64,000 bases of DNA from Mesorhizobium sp. WSM2240 (GTDB taxonomy: Bacteria > Pseudomonadota > Alphaproteobacteria > Rhizobiales > Rhizobiaceae): positions 5,136,501-5,200,500 of the forward strand of contig NZ_CP159253.1 in NCBI RefSeq assembly GCF_040438645.1, given 5' to 3'. This document shows, piece after piece, positions 1 to 10,732 of this stretch; within the stretch, counting starts at the first letter, position 1; every line of letters begins with the position of its first letter. Both the position numbers and the translations under genes were made by a program. The notes below the pieces were generated by a model. The model saw nothing but the letters and a program-made list of their open reading frames with translations. It had not been told where the DNA came from and searched no databases.

Positions 1-2
1 CC

Positions 3-230
3 GGCGACTACGAGCACCACCGCGTCGAGCTTCATAACCAGACCCACACCCAGGCGAGCGTTTTCCGCTTTCCCGGAACGCGGCAGTACCGGCTCGAGGT
101 CGAGGCTTTCGCGCGGGCGGCGCTTGGCGGCAAGGATCCCGTGTTCACGCTCGAGAATTCAGTCCTCAACCAGAAGGCCATCGACGCCATCTTCCGAGCT
201 GGCGAGCATGAGGGCTGGGAATATGTCTAG
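3..230 (+). CDS. Gfo/Idh/MocA-family oxidoreductase, C-terminal end (partial)
   Basis: An open frame enters from the left edge and stops at TAG 228-230, giving about 75 residues. It contains [29 protein letters not shown] C-terminal sequence, here split around the motif [11 protein letters not shown]. In the Gfo/Idh/MocA NAD(P)-dependent sugar oxidoreductases the last helix typically carries a similar D-A-I-F/Y-R/A-S pattern followed by a short tail. The N-terminal Rossmann domain is outside the window, so substrate and cofactor cannot be judged. Codon use and GC match the neighbours. The family call is an inference from the tail alone. Confidence 0.55.
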   Translation, partial: GDYEHHRVELHNQTHTQASVFRFPGTRQYRLEVEAFARAALGGKDPVFTLENSVLNQKAIDAIFRAGEHEGWEYV

Positions 231-403
231 CGGATTGGCCTCCGCAGGATAGATGGCCTGAAGCAATCGGCAAACAGCGAACAAAGCCCTTCGATAGGAC
301 GTGACGGCTTCGACAGCGGAACGGCATCCGTTGCAGGCCTCCAGGATAGTCGGGACTCACGCGCTCTCGATGCCGCAATCTTATCGACAAATTTCATGCT
401 TAG

Positions 404-430
404 TTATATAATATGTAATGTAAATGGAGA
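404..430 (+). promoter_or_regulatory. Possible promoter/operator of the MarR gene
   Basis: An AT-rich patch in otherwise GC-rich DNA holds a perfect -10 hexamer TATAAT (407-412) inside the 8-bp palindrome TTATATAA (404-411). GGAGA follows at 426-430, about six bases before ATG 436. The best -35 candidate, TTATCG at 381-386, is 20 bp upstream, which is long. MarR proteins usually bind palindromes over their own promoter, so autoregulation here is an inference. Confidence 0.35.
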
Positions 431-435
431 CGCCA

Positions 436-921
436 ATGGTCGAGGATGTGGTACGTTCGTTTGGATTCCTGACGCTGGGCACACGCATGAAGCGCGTCGG
501 CGAGAAGCTGCAGGCCGATACGCAGAGGATCATGGACGAACTCGGCACGCCGCTTCAGGCGAGCCAGTATCCTTTTCTCGCGGCGATCGACAGGCTCGGT
601 CCCCTGACGGTTGGAGAGCTTGCCGAGGCGACCGGCATCACCCAGCCGGGCGCCACGCGAACGGTCGCGCTGCTTGTCGAGCTGGGCATGCTGGATACCG
701 AACAGGCCGCCGATGACCAGCGGCGAAGGATCGTTTCGCTTTCCAAGGAAGGGAAGCGGCTGGTCGCGACCGCCAAGCGCGAGGTGTGGCCGCGTATAGG
801 GGAGGCCGTCGCCGACCTCTGCGGCGATCTCGACGGCCCACTGCTCGACCAACTCGCCGCAATCGAGGACGGCCTCGCCGCCGCTCCGCTCAATCGCCGC
901 GCCGCAAAGGTGAAGTCATGA
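436..921 (+). CDS. MarR-family transcriptional regulator
   Basis: The 161-residue protein has the MarR winged-helix layout. An N-terminal helix (GFLTLGTRMKRVGEKL) leads to a DNA-binding core around residues 50-105 with the recognition-helix motif ITQPGATRTVALLVELGML and the wing DQRRRIVSLSKEGK. A C-terminal dimerisation helix follows. I chose ATG 436 because GGAGA lies six bases upstream; ATG 424 would add four residues. The stop overlaps the next gene's start (ATGA), so regulator and acetyltransferase are probably cotranscribed and translationally coupled. MarR-GNAT pairs and fusions are common; the ligand is unknown. Confidence 0.85.
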   Translation: MVEDVVRSFGFLTLGTRMKRVGEKLQADTQRIMDELGTPLQASQYPFLAAIDRLGPLTVGELAEATGITQPGATRTVALLVELGMLDTEQAADDQRRRIVSLSKEGKRLVATAKREVWPRIGEAVADLCGDLDGPLLDQLAAIEDGLAAAPLNRRAAKVKS

Positions 922-1598
922 ATCATATACTCGACCGTCCGGTCTGGAACGCGCTGAACACGAGGCATGCCGCACTGGCGCTGGGCAACGGCCTGGCGAA
1001 GCGTTACGTCCCGTCGATCCACCCCTTCGCGAGCAGCCGCGACGAGAGCCCGGAAAGCCTGCGGGTTCTCGCCGAGATCGCCACCCCCGGTGAAATGCTG
1101 ATCCTGCTCCAGGCGGACGAATTCGTGTCGCCTCCGGGCTTTGCCGTCACCACGACCGCCTTCGGCGTGCAGATGGTCGCGGAGCGGCATATCCCTTGCG
1201 TGGAGGACGACCGGATCGTCCCGCTCGGCGAGGCCGACGCAGCCGCCATGATGGAATTGGCGACGCTCACCAAGCCTGGGCCTTTCACGCCGAAGGCGCT
1301 CAGCCTCGGCGACTTCTGGGGCATTAAGGAGAATGGCAGGCTTCTAGCGATGGCCGGCGAGAGGCTGAAGCAGGATGGTTTCACCGAGTTAAGCGGCGTC
1401 GCGACGCACCCGGATGTCCGCGGCCGAGGGCTGGGTAGGCTGCTGTCGCTCTATGTGGCAGGAAAAATCTTCGCTAAGGGCGACCAGCCCTTCCTTCACG
1501 CCTACGCTGCCAACACGACCGCGATCAGTCTGTATGAGTCGATTGGCTTCAAGCTGAGAACGCGCATGAATGTTGCGGTGATCGAGCGGCAGGCGTAG
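918..1598 (+). CDS. GNAT-family N-acetyltransferase
   Basis: This 226-residue protein starts at ATG 918, overlapping the MarR stop. The acetyl-CoA binding signature of GNAT enzymes is clear in the C-terminal half: SGVATHPDVRGRGLGRLL (V-x-x-x-x-R-G-x-G-x-x-L) around residues 155-175. It is followed by the family's usual FLHAYAANTTAISLYESIGF motif. The first 100 residues are an extra domain without a recognisable motif, as in the FR47-like branch of the superfamily. Pairing with MarR suggests it modifies a small molecule or toxin whose level the regulator senses; this is inference. An upstream in-frame ATG at 786 lies inside the MarR gene and has no ribosome binding site. Confidence 0.85.
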   Translation: MNHILDRPVWNALNTRHAALALGNGLAKRYVPSIHPFASSRDESPESLRVLAEIATPGEMLILLQADEFVSPPGFAVTTTAFGVQMVAERHIPCVEDDRIVPLGEADAAAMMELATLTKPGPFTPKALSLGDFWGIKENGRLLAMAGERLKQDGFTELSGVATHPDVRGRGLGRLLSLYVAGKIFAKGDQPFLHAYAANTTAISLYESIGFKLRTRMNVAVIERQA

Positions 1599-1677
1599 CG
1601 CGATCGCTTGACCGGCGGACCGCCCGTAAGCCCCGGCTCCAGCGAGACTTCTCTTCGCCGCAGTTTTCGGCAGGACG

Positions 1678-1707
1678 CTTGCGCCTAGGCAAGCCTGTTC
1701 TTATATA
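1678..1707 (+). promoter_or_regulatory. Putative heat-shock (RpoH) promoter of dnaK
   Basis: CTTGCGC at 1678-1684 and TTATATA at 1701-1707 are separated by 17 bp (TTGCGC to TATATA). This fits the alphaproteobacterial sigma-32 pattern of a CTTG -35 with a CTATAT-like -10. It lies 121 bp before the dnaK start, and dnaK is a classic RpoH target. It could also be read by the housekeeping sigma factor. Confidence 0.5.
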
Positions 1708-1828
1708 CGCGCCACATTCGTTCGGCTCGCCGCAAACACGGTCGGCCGGACGAAAAGTCTTGTGAACAGGGGCTGTCGCGGGAACGCCTTTAACGGGTCC
1801 TGACGGCCTGCTTAGCGGAGAGAAAGAA

Positions 1829-3745
<1,917 letters not shown>

Positions 3746-3767
3746 ATGCGTTGAAATGAGCTGACGG

Positions 3768-3798
3768 AAAAGGCCTGGCGCAGACGCCGGGCCTTTTT
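3768..3798 (+). terminator. Rho-independent terminator after dnaK
   Basis: A 13-bp stem (AAAAGGCCTGGCG, 3768-3780, with its complement 3785-3797, one G-U pair) closes a CAGA loop and runs into TTTTT. It lies 23 bp after the dnaK stop and before dnaJ. DnaJ expression must therefore come from read-through or from its own promoter in 3800-3944, which would keep DnaK in excess. Confidence 0.85.
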
Positions 3799-3944
3799 CG
3801 GATCAACTCAAAAAAACATGGACAAGGCCGGGGAAACTCTGGAATCGGTGGTCCCGGCTTACTAAATCGGAAGCCACCTGCCGAACCGAACCGAAGCGGG
3901 CCAGCGATGCGATTTGACATCGATCATCCGGACAGCGGGAAAAA

Positions 3945-5072
3945 ATGAAGGCTGATTTCTACGAGACCCTCGGGGTCCAGAGGGGCGCAGACGAGAAGGA
4001 GCTGAAGGCTGCCTTCCGCAAGCTCGCAATGCAGTTCCATCCCGATCGCAACCCCGGCGACAAGGCTTGCGAGCACAGGTTCAAGGAAATCGGCGAGGCC
4101 TACGAGACGCTGAAGGATCCGCAGAAGCGAGCGGCTTATGACCGGTTCGGCCATGCGGCGTTCGAGAATGGCGGTATGGGCAACGGCCATGGCTTCGGCG
4201 GCGGCGGGTTCTCCGACATTTTCGAGGATATTTTCGGCGAGATGATGGGCGGCCGCCAGCGCCGCTCGTCCTCCGGCCGCGAGCGCGGCGCCGATCTGCG
4301 CTACAATATGGAAATCCTGCTTGAGGAGGCCTACACCGGCAAGACCGCGCAAATCCGCGTGCCGGCCTCGATTGCCTGCGCCGAATGTTCCGGCACCGGC
4401 GCCAAGCCCGGCACCCAGCCCGTGACCTGCACCATGTGCGCCGGCCACGGCAAGGTGCGCGCCAGCCAGGGCTTCTTCTCGATCGAGCGCACCTGCCCGC
4501 AATGCCAGGGCCGGGGCCAGACGATCAAGGATCCCTGCCCGAAATGCGCCGGCCAGGGCCGCGTCACCGAGGAGCGGTCGCTTTCGGTCAACATTCCGGC
4601 CGGCATCGAGGACGGCACGCGCATCAGGCTCGCCAATGAGGGCGAGGCAGGGCTGCGTGGCGGACCTCCCGGCGACCTCTACATTTTCCTTTCGGTCAAG
4701 CCGCACGAATTCTTCCAGCGCGACGGCGCCGATCTCTACTGCAAGGTTCCGATCTCGATGACCACCGCCGCTCTCGGCGGGTCCTTCGAGGTGGCGACGC
4801 TCGACGGCACCCAGACCCGCGTCAAGGTGCCGGAAGGAACCCAGAGCGGCCGCCAGTTCCGCCTCAAGGGCAAGGGCATGCCGGTGCTGCGTCAGCCCAA
4901 TATTGGCGACCTCTACATCCAGACTGTGGTCGAAACGCCGCAAAGCCTGACCAAGCGCCAGCGCGAATTGCTGGAGGAGTTCGAGCAGCTTTCCTCGAAG
5001 GAGAATTCTCCTCAGTCGAGCGGCTTCTTCGCCCGAATGAAGGACTTTTTCGAATCCTTCGGGGAGAGCTGA
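3945..5072 (+). CDS. dnaJ: Co-chaperone DnaJ (Hsp40)
   Basis: This 375-residue type I Hsp40 delivers substrates to DnaK and stimulates its ATPase. The J domain occupies residues 1-70 with the essential HPD in FHPDRNPG. A Gly/Phe-rich segment follows ([17 protein letters not shown]). The zinc domain has four CxxCxGxG repeats: [24 protein letters not shown] and CPKCAGQG. The C-terminal substrate-binding barrel and dimerisation tail are complete. It is placed 199 bp after dnaK in the usual order. Confidence 0.99.
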   Translation: MKADFYETLGVQRGADEKELKAAFRKLAMQFHPDRNPGDKACEHRFKEIGEAYETLKDPQKRAAYDRFGHAAFENGGMGNGHGFGGGGFSDIFEDIFGEMMGGRQRRSSSGRERGADLRYNMEILLEEAYTGKTAQIRVPASIACAECSGTGAKPGTQPVTCTMCAGHGKVRASQGFFSIERTCPQCQGRGQTIKDPCPKCAGQGRVTEERSLSVNIPAGIEDGTRIRLANEGEAGLRGGPPGDLYIFLSVKPHEFFQRDGADLYCKVPISMTTAALGGSFEVATLDGTQTRVKVPEGTQSGRQFRLKGKGMPVLRQPNIGDLYIQTVVETPQSLTKRQRELLEEFEQLSSKENSPQSSGFFARMKDFFESFGES

Positions 5073-5169
5073 CCGCCTACGGCGGATTGGATTATACGCC
5101 AGGCGCAGCCTTGCTTTGGACCAGTTTGCTGCTAAGTATCCCGCGACGTCAGGTTGGAGGAAAAACGCC

Positions 5170-5778
5170 ATGCGACGCGGGTCTGAAATACGCAAGACGC
5201 TGGCGGAGAAGTTCGACGACGAGCTTCGCTTCTTCAAGGGCTGGATCGACAAGCCGAAGGCCGTCGGCTCGATCGTGCCGACCAGTTCGGTCACCGCCAG
5301 GCGCATGGCCTCGGTCATCGATATTTCGTCGGGCCTGCCGGTGCTTGAGGTCGGTCCCGGCACAGGCGTCATCACCCGCGCCATCCTCGCGCGCGGCGTA
5401 AGGCCGGAAAACCTCTACGCGGTCGAATATTCAGCCGATTTCGTCAGTCATTTGCGGCGCAACTATCCCGGAGTGAACGTCATCGAGGGCGACGCCTTCA
5501 ATCTCGACGCGACGCTCGGCGCGATGCGCGGCCAGAAATTCGATTCGGTGATCTCCGGCGTGCCGCTGCTCAACTTCCCCGTACCCCGGCGCGTCGCCTA
5601 TCTGAACGATCTGCTCGACCGCATCCCCGAAGGAAGACCGGTCATCCAGTTGACCTACGGGCCGAAATCGCCGGTGCCGCCGGGCCTGGGCAACTACAGC
5701 GTCGAGCATTTCGACTTCGTGATCCGCAACATCCCGCCGACGCAGCTCTGGGTTTACCGCCGCGGCAAGCGCAACTGA
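5170..5778 (+). CDS. pmtA: Phospholipid N-methyltransferase PmtA
   Basis: The 202-residue S-adenosylmethionine-dependent enzyme resembles rhizobial PmtA, which methylates phosphatidylethanolamine in three steps to phosphatidylcholine at the membrane surface. The N-terminus (MRRGSEIRKTLAEKF) is basic and amphipathic. SAM motif I is LEVGPGTGVITRAIL, followed by AVEYSADF and IEGDAF. I chose ATG 5170 because GGAGG lies 11 bases upstream; an in-frame start at 5116 lacks one. pmtA downstream of dnaKJ is a rhizobial arrangement, which supports the taxonomic guess. Confidence 0.88.
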   Translation: MRRGSEIRKTLAEKFDDELRFFKGWIDKPKAVGSIVPTSSVTARRMASVIDISSGLPVLEVGPGTGVITRAILARGVRPENLYAVEYSADFVSHLRRNYPGVNVIEGDAFNLDATLGAMRGQKFDSVISGVPLLNFPVPRRVAYLNDLLDRIPEGRPVIQLTYGPKSPVPPGLGNYSVEHFDFVIRNIPPTQLWVYRRGKRN

Positions 5779-5881
5779 GCTTTGCCCGGGCTTCAGAACC
5801 CGCGCACCTGGCATCAAAAAACGTGTTATTCATTGATTCCGGCGGCGCTTCGCCTATACCCGTGGGGGCAGGAGCGCGTTC

Positions 5882-6472
5882 ATGAATCCCAAAATTCTCG
5901 TCTTCGCCGGCTCGATCCGCACCGGCGCCTACAGCGTCAAGACCGCAGATGCGGCGACCAAGGAACTTGCGCTGCAGGGCGCGGAAGTCACCCGCATTTC
6001 ACTTGCCGACTATCCCCTGCCGATCATGGACCAGGATCTCGAAGTCGAGAAAGGGATTCCCGAGAATGCGTTCAAGCTGGCGCGTCACATCGCTTCCAAT
6101 GACGGACTGCTGATCGCCAGCCCCGAATACAATTCCTCCATCCCGCCTTTGCTCAAGAACACAATCGACTGGGTCAGCCGGATCCACAAGGATGGCGGGC
6201 GCCCGTTCAAGCCCTATGCCGGCAAGGTCGCGGCGCTGTGCTCGTCTTCCGACGGCAATTTCGCCGGGGCGCGCGGTCTCTACCATTTGCGTTCGGTGCT
6301 GATGAATTGCGGCGTCGAGATCATCACGCCGCAATGCTCGGTTCCGCGCGCGCAGGACGCCTTCGACGAGGACGGCCAGTTCAAGGATGAGCAGTTGCGT
6401 CGCCGGATGGAGACCGTCGTGCGGACGCTGATGGAACGGGCGAAGATGATGTCGCTCAGGGCCGGCGGGTGA
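5882..6472 (+). CDS. NADPH-dependent FMN reductase-family flavoprotein
   Basis: The 196-residue flavodoxin-fold protein begins LVFAGSIRTGAYS, matching the FMN phosphate-binding loop G-S-x-R-x-x-S of the FMN_red/ChrR/ArsH-like family. The second hallmark, SPEYNSSIPPLLKNTIDWVSR, is intact. Members reduce flavins, quinones or metal ions with NAD(P)H; the physiological substrate here is unknown. The stop overlaps the next start (GTGA), so the two are translationally coupled. Confidence 0.88.
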   Translation: MNPKILVFAGSIRTGAYSVKTADAATKELALQGAEVTRISLADYPLPIMDQDLEVEKGIPENAFKLARHIASNDGLLIASPEYNSSIPPLLKNTIDWVSRIHKDGGRPFKPYAGKVAALCSSSDGNFAGARGLYHLRSVLMNCGVEIITPQCSVPRAQDAFDEDGQFKDEQLRRRMETVVRTLMERAKMMSLRAGG

Positions 6473-7059
6473 TCGGCGTCTATCTCACCCATCCGCAGGT
6501 TCTGGTCGATGCGTCGATTCCCGTCCCGGAATGGGGACTGTCGGAGACCGGCCGCACCCGCCTTATCGCAATCCGGCAGCGGCCTTGGGTGCGCTCGCTC
6601 GCCGGAGTAGTTTCGAGCGCCGAGCGCAAGGCGAAGGAAGCGGCGGCAATACTCGCCGGGGCCGCCGGCATCGAATTCCGGACCGTTGCGGAAATGGGTG
6701 AAAACGACCGCTCGGCGACCGGCTACTTGCCGCCGCCCGAATTCGAGAAGGCCGCCGATTGGTTCTTCGCCAATCCGCAACAAAGTTTTCGCGGCTGGGA
6801 ACGCGCGGTCGACGCCCAGGTCCGCATCGTTGCGGCCTTTAAAGCGGCAATGGAAGGATGGCCGCCGGATCGGCCCGTCGCCTTTGTCGGGCATGGCGCG
6901 GTCGGAACGTTGCTGAAGTGCCATCTCGCCGGCGCTCCGATTGCGCGCTCGACTGACCAGCCGGCCGGCGGCGGCAACGTCTTTGCGTTTCGTCTTTCCG
7001 ACCGCCGCCTTCTGTGCGATTGGACGCCGGTCGAGACCTTCACGGGAGAATTCGGATGA
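6469..7059 (+). CDS. Histidine phosphatase-superfamily-like protein with degenerate RHG motif
   Basis: The 196-residue protein has the phosphoglycerate-mutase-like order: an N-terminal catalytic-His strand, the [10 protein letters not shown] helix, the [11 protein letters not shown] segment and a C-terminal FVGHGAVG His motif. The usual N-terminal RHG triplet reads THP, keeping the nucleophilic histidine position but losing the phosphate-binding arginine. A second conserved arginine may persist in SSAERK. It starts at GTG 6469, overlapping the FMN reductase stop, and its own stop overlaps pyrF (ATGA). It may be a weak phosphatase or a non-catalytic relative; both readings are inference. Confidence 0.72.
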   Translation: MIGVYLTHPQVLVDASIPVPEWGLSETGRTRLIAIRQRPWVRSLAGVVSSAERKAKEAAAILAGAAGIEFRTVAEMGENDRSATGYLPPPEFEKAADWFFANPQQSFRGWERAVDAQVRIVAAFKAAMEGWPPDRPVAFVGHGAVGTLLKCHLAGAPIARSTDQPAGGGNVFAFRLSDRRLLCDWTPVETFTGEFG

Positions 7060-7775
7060 CGGGGAACCAAATGCGGGACCGCCTGATCGTCGGCCTCGAT
7101 GTGCCGACCGTAGCCGAGGCGCGCAAGGTGGTGGAGGAACTCGACGGCGTCGTCTCCTTCTACAAGATCGGCTATCAGCTTGCTTTCGCCGGCGGGCTCG
7201 ACTTCGCCCGCGAGCTGGCGGCCGGCGGCACGAAGGTGTTCCTCGACATGAAGCTCCTGGACATCGACAATACCGTCGCCAAGGGTGTCGAGAACGTCGC
7301 CCGGATGGGCGTCACCATGCTGACGCTGCACGCCTATCCCAAAGCAATGCGCGCGGCCGTCGAGGCGGCCAGGGGAAGCGGCCTCTGCCTGCTCGGGGTC
7401 ACCGTGCTGACCTCGATGGACGAACAGGACATGATCGAGGCGGGCTACGAATACGACCCGCACACTCTGGTGCTCCGTCGCGCCGAACAGGCGCTGGCCG
7501 TCGGCATGGGCGGCGTCGTCTGCTCGGCCGGCGAGGCGGCGGCGGTTCGCAAGATCGTCGGCCCGGAGCTTGCGGTGGTCACGCCCGGCATCCGCCCGGC
7601 CGGCAGCGACCATGGCGACCAGAAGCGCGTGGTCACGCCGCGTGACGCCATTCGCGCCGGCGCGAGCCACCTCGTCGTCGGCAGGCCGATCGTCGCCTCG
7701 GTTGACAGGCGCGCCGCTGCGCGGGCTATTCTCGACGAAATGGACCGGGCTGAGCCGGAGCGCCTGGCCACATGA
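7056..7775 (+). CDS. pyrF: Orotidine 5'-phosphate decarboxylase
   Basis: PyrF catalyses the last step of UMP synthesis, orotidine 5'-phosphate to UMP plus CO2. The 239-residue TIM barrel has LIVGLDVPT at the first strand and the catalytic signature [12 protein letters not shown] (D-x-K-x-x-D-I-x-N-T). The phosphate-binding end is VTPGIRPAG and [11 protein letters not shown] 7056 overlaps the previous stop and has GGGAGA upstream; M71-type starts inside (7071) are also possible. The overlap chain FMN reductase, phosphatase-like, pyrF suggests one transcript. Confidence 0.96.
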   Translation: MTGNQMRDRLIVGLDVPTVAEARKVVEELDGVVSFYKIGYQLAFAGGLDFARELAAGGTKVFLDMKLLDIDNTVAKGVENVARMGVTMLTLHAYPKAMRAAVEAARGSGLCLLGVTVLTSMDEQDMIEAGYEYDPHTLVLRRAEQALAVGMGGVVCSAGEAAAVRKIVGPELAVVTPGIRPAGSDHGDQKRVVTPRDAIRAGASHLVVGRPIVASVDRRAAARAILDEMDRAEPERLAT

Positions 7776-7793
7776 ACTGACTGGGAGGACAAA

Positions 7794-8081
7794 ATGCCGA
7801 AAGGATATTGGATTGCGCGCGTGGATGTCCGCGATCCCGAGGGCTACAAGGGATATGTCGCGGCCGCGAAACCGGCTTTCGAGCGCTTCGGCGCGGTTTT
7901 CCTGGTGCGAGGCGGCGCTCATGAGGCGGCGGAAGGGACGGCTCGGGCGCGCAATGTGGTCATCGAGTTTCCGTCTCTGGCCGCCGCGCGCGACTGCTAC
8001 AACTCGCCGGAATACCAGGCGGCCAAGGCGATCAGGCAGCAATTCGCCGATGGCGAGATCGTGCTGGTTGAGGGCGCCTGA
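7794..8081 (+). CDS. DUF1330-family small protein
   Basis: The 95-residue protein starts MPKGYWIARVDVRDPEGY and contains the family pattern FLVRGG and EFPSLAAARDCYNSPEYQAAK. This corresponds to the dimeric alpha/beta ferredoxin-like fold of DUF1330 proteins. No enzymatic role is established for the family. A good ribosome binding site (GGGAGGA) precedes the start, 18 bp after pyrF, so it likely belongs to the same transcript. A hairpin overlaps its stop codon. Confidence 0.85.
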   Translation: MPKGYWIARVDVRDPEGYKGYVAAAKPAFERFGAVFLVRGGAHEAAEGTARARNVVIEFPSLAAARDCYNSPEYQAAKAIRQQFADGEIVLVEGA

Positions 8082-8095
8082 AGCCATCTTCAGGC
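8076..8095 (+). terminator. Hairpin at the end of the pyrF-DUF1330 transcript
   Basis: GCCTGAAG (8076-8083) pairs perfectly with CTTCAGGC (8088-8095) around a CCAT loop, and the TGA stop of the DUF1330 gene is inside the left arm. Only a weak T stretch (CATTTTG) follows a few bases later, so termination efficiency is uncertain. Confidence 0.5.
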
Positions 8096-8296
8096 CCGCC
8101 ATTTTGCATTGCAAAACGCACCGGCCGCGCGCGAATCGCAATATCGGCGGTTTTCAACAGCTTAGACGAAAGGATGAGAATAAATAACGCGGCGTGACGT
8201 ATTGCGCCGCAACAAAAGGTTGTTAACTTCGTTGCCTAATGATCAGAGCCGGTCTCAAGGCCGGCCGATTCGGAAATCGACGGCGACGGGGTATTG

Positions 8297-9574
8297 ATGT
8301 TCTACCAGCTGTACGAGATGAATCACGCCGCCGTGCAGCCTTTCAGGGCCTATGCCGACGCCGTAAAACTCTTCTACACCAACCCGCTCAATCCTCTTGC
8401 GCACACGCATTGGGGCCGGTCGGTGGCCGCGACCGCCGAGCTCTTCGAGCGCACCACGCGCCGCTATGGCAAGCCGAGCTTCGGTCTTGCCGAGACTGTT
8501 GTCGATTGGAAGACCGTTCCGGTAACGGAAAGGGTCGTCTGGTCGCGGCCCTTCTGCAATCTGATCCATTTCGAGCGCGCGGTGCCGGCGCGCCGGCTGC
8601 CGGATCCGAAGCTTTTGATCGTCGCGCCGATGTCCGGCCACTATGCGACGCTGCTGCGCGGCACGGTCGAGGCGATGATGCCGCATGCCGATGTCTACAT
8701 TACCGACTGGACCGATGCGCGCATGGTGCCGGTGTCGGAAGGCCGCTTCGATCTCGACGATTATATCGACTACGTCATCGAGATGCTGCATGCGCTCGGC
8801 CCGGACACCCATGTCATGGCTGTTTGCCAGCCTTCCGTGCCGGTGCTCGCCGCGGCAGCGATCATGGAAGCGCGCGGCGATCGATTCGCGCCCTCGACGA
8901 TGACGCTGATGGGAGGTCCGGTCGACACGCGCCGCAACCCGACCTCCGTCAACATCCTCGCCGAGGAAAAGGGCGTCGACTGGTTCCGCGAAAACGCCAT
9001 CATGCAGGTGCCGTGGCCGGTCCCGGGCTTCACCCGCGAGGTCTATCCCGGCTTTCTGCAACTCTCCGGCTTCATGAGCATGAACCTTGACCGCCACATC
9101 ACGGCGCACAAGGACTTCTTCATGCACCTCGTCAAGAACGATGGCGACAGCGCCGAGAAGCACCGCGACTTCTATGACGAATATCTCGCGGTTATGGATT
9201 TGACAGCGGAATTCTACCTGCAGACGGTCGACACCGTGTTCGTCCGCCATGCCTTGCCCAAGGGCCAAATGACGCATCGCGGCGTCCCGGTCGATCCGGC
9301 CGCGATCCGCAATGTGGCGCTGCTGACCATCGAGGGTGAGAACGACGACATATCGGGCATCGGCCAGACCAAGGCCGCGCACGACCTGTGCGTCAACATA
9401 CCGGCGGACATGCGCGCCCATTACATGCAGCCGGCGGTCGGGCATTACGGCGTCTTCAACGGTTCGCGTTTCCGCGCCGAGATCGTTCCGCGAATCGCCG
9501 ACTTCATAACCAGCTACGGCCGCGCGAATCGGGCGCCTGCGCGGCCGCGCCTCGTGCGGGCGGCCAAGGCCTAA
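8297..9574 (+). CDS. phaZ: Intracellular polyhydroxyalkanoate (PHB) depolymerase
   Basis: The 425-residue alpha/beta hydrolase matches the intracellular PhaZ family, which mobilises stored polyhydroxybutyrate granules. As in the characterised PhaZa1 type, the nucleophile elbow carries cysteine, not serine: VMAVCQPSVP with Cys177. The acid is in EGENDDISGIGQT and the histidine in VGHYGVFNGSRF. There is no signal peptide, as expected for a granule-bound cytoplasmic enzyme. I chose ATG 8297; a TTG codon sits just before it. It stands alone, without phaC or phasin genes nearby. Confidence 0.92.
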   Translation: MFYQLYEMNHAAVQPFRAYADAVKLFYTNPLNPLAHTHWGRSVAATAELFERTTRRYGKPSFGLAETVVDWKTVPVTERVVWSRPFCNLIHFERAVPARRLPDPKLLIVAPMSGHYATLLRGTVEAMMPHADVYITDWTDARMVPVSEGRFDLDDYIDYVIEMLHALGPDTHVMAVCQPSVPVLAAAAIMEARGDRFAPSTMTLMGGPVDTRRNPTSVNILAEEKGVDWFRENAIMQVPWPVPGFTREVYPGFLQLSGFMSMNLDRHITAHKDFFMHLVKNDGDSAEKHRDFYDEYLAVMDLTAEFYLQTVDTVFVRHALPKGQMTHRGVPVDPAAIRNVALLTIEGENDDISGIGQTKAAHDLCVNIPADMRAHYMQPAVGHYGVFNGSRFRAEIVPRIADFITSYGRANRAPARPRLVRAAKA

Positions 9575-9671
9575 GCCCCGCCGGGTGTGAATCGGCAGGT
9601 TCCTTCTGTTGCAAATTCGTCGCGCTCGCCGCGCAACGGTAACCATCCGGATGATCAGCCGGCTGCGTGAA

Positions 9672-9701
9672 TTGACATATCCCGCAAATCACCTTTAACC
9701 T
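9672..9701 (+). promoter_or_regulatory. Possible promoter of the BTLCP protease gene
   Basis: A perfect TTGACA (9672-9677) is followed after 18 bp by TAACCT (9696-9701), a weak -10, in an unusually AT-rich stretch just upstream of the start at 9732. The -35 is strong and the -10 poor. Confidence 0.35.
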
Positions 9702-9731
9702 TTCATTAATAAAAAAGCGGGGCAAACGGGC

Positions 9732-10352
9732 ATGGACTCCAGTGCGAAGGCGCGGTGCGCAAGGCTGCGCGCCGGAATATTCTCTGTGGCGGCAATGATC
9801 GCCTGCTCCGCAAGCCAAGCGGTTGCCGCGGCGCCCATGTTGACCGGCGGCCTGACCTCGCAGCCGATCGGCCACTACGAATTCTGTAAGGTGCAACCGG
9901 CCGAATGCGCCATCCGGACGCGCGATCTTGGCCCGGAAGCGATGACCGGCGCTCTCTGGAAAATCCTGCTGGACGTCAATGAGGCGGTTAATCGCGCCAT
10001 TCGCCCGATGAACGATTTCGACATCTACGGCAAGGACGAGGTCTGGGCCTATCCGAACGGCGTCGGCGACTGCGAGGACTATGTGCTCGAGAAGCGCCGT
10101 ACCCTGAGCGCCCGGGGGCTCTCGCTTTCGAACCTGCTCATCACCGTCGTGCGCAAATCCGACGGCGAAGGCCATGCCATCTTGACCGTACGCACCGACA
10201 AGGGCGATTTCATCCTCGACAACCTCTCCAATGTCGTGCGCCAGTGGGACAATACCGGCTACCGCTTCCTGAAGCGGCAGGCGAGCGACCACACCGGGCG
10301 CTGGGTCAGCATCCGCGAAGGCCAGGCTCCGCTGGTCGGTTCGGTGCAGTAG
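9732..10352 (+). CDS. Exported transglutaminase-like cysteine protease (BTLCP family)
   Basis: The 206-residue protein carries a Sec signal peptide (residues 1-33, hydrophobic core then AVAAA). The mature part shows the bacterial transglutaminase-like Cys-His-Asp triad: Cys in GVGDCEDYV, His in GEGHAILTV and Asp in FILDNLS. The family is frequent in alphaproteobacteria, sometimes paired with a LapG/LapD-type biofilm adhesin switch, but no LapA or LapD gene is visible here. The exported location is inferred from the leader. Confidence 0.85.
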   Translation: MDSSAKARCARLRAGIFSVAAMIACSASQAVAAAPMLTGGLTSQPIGHYEFCKVQPAECAIRTRDLGPEAMTGALWKILLDVNEAVNRAIRPMNDFDIYGKDEVWAYPNGVGDCEDYVLEKRRTLSARGLSLSNLLITVVRKSDGEGHAILTVRTDKGDFILDNLSNVVRQWDNTGYRFLKRQASDHTGRWVSIREGQAPLVGSVQ

Positions 10353-10732
10353 CGCCTCAACTCCGAAAACTTGCTATTGGCCAATCGTACGGCAGTCGTT
10401 CTGCCGAGCGATTTTTGGTGGAGGACCGCAGCCTTGGCGCGGAGCTATCCCGGTTCGCGAATCTGCCCGAGAACATGAATCCCTAAAGTCGCCGGCTTCC
10501 GACAAGACCGCCATCGATCGCCCGACGGGCATCTCATTCCGGCTCCGTAGGACGGATCGGCTCTGAGATTTGATCCGGCCATTAGCCTTCGAACCAAAAG
10601 CTGGTCTCTGGAGCATGCTCTGGCGGGCTCGTCGCGGCGACTCTCCGGCTGCGCCGCTGACGTCCCACACGCCAGCCGCCTTGCCGAACCCCTCCACGAG
10701 ACGGTCCCAACCGTTCGCGGCCTTTCATAGCC
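10353..10732. other. Convergent intergenic region with one hairpin
   Basis: These 380 bases lie between two converging genes. A 6-bp stem (CGGCAG 10390-10395, CTGCCG 10401-10406) followed by AGCGATTTTT at 10407-10416 may be a weak terminator for the protease gene. Short open frames exist on both strands but lack ribosome binding sites and recognisable motifs. I see no other structure. Confidence 0.5.

Noticed and set aside
786..917. Longer start for the GNAT protein
   Set aside because: The extra 44 residues are Arg/Pro-rich, lie inside the MarR gene and have no ribosome binding site, while ATG 918 makes the usual ATGA overlap.
10374..10697. Minus-strand open frame in the convergent gap
   Set aside because: No ribosome binding site, no motif, atypical composition; most likely chance.
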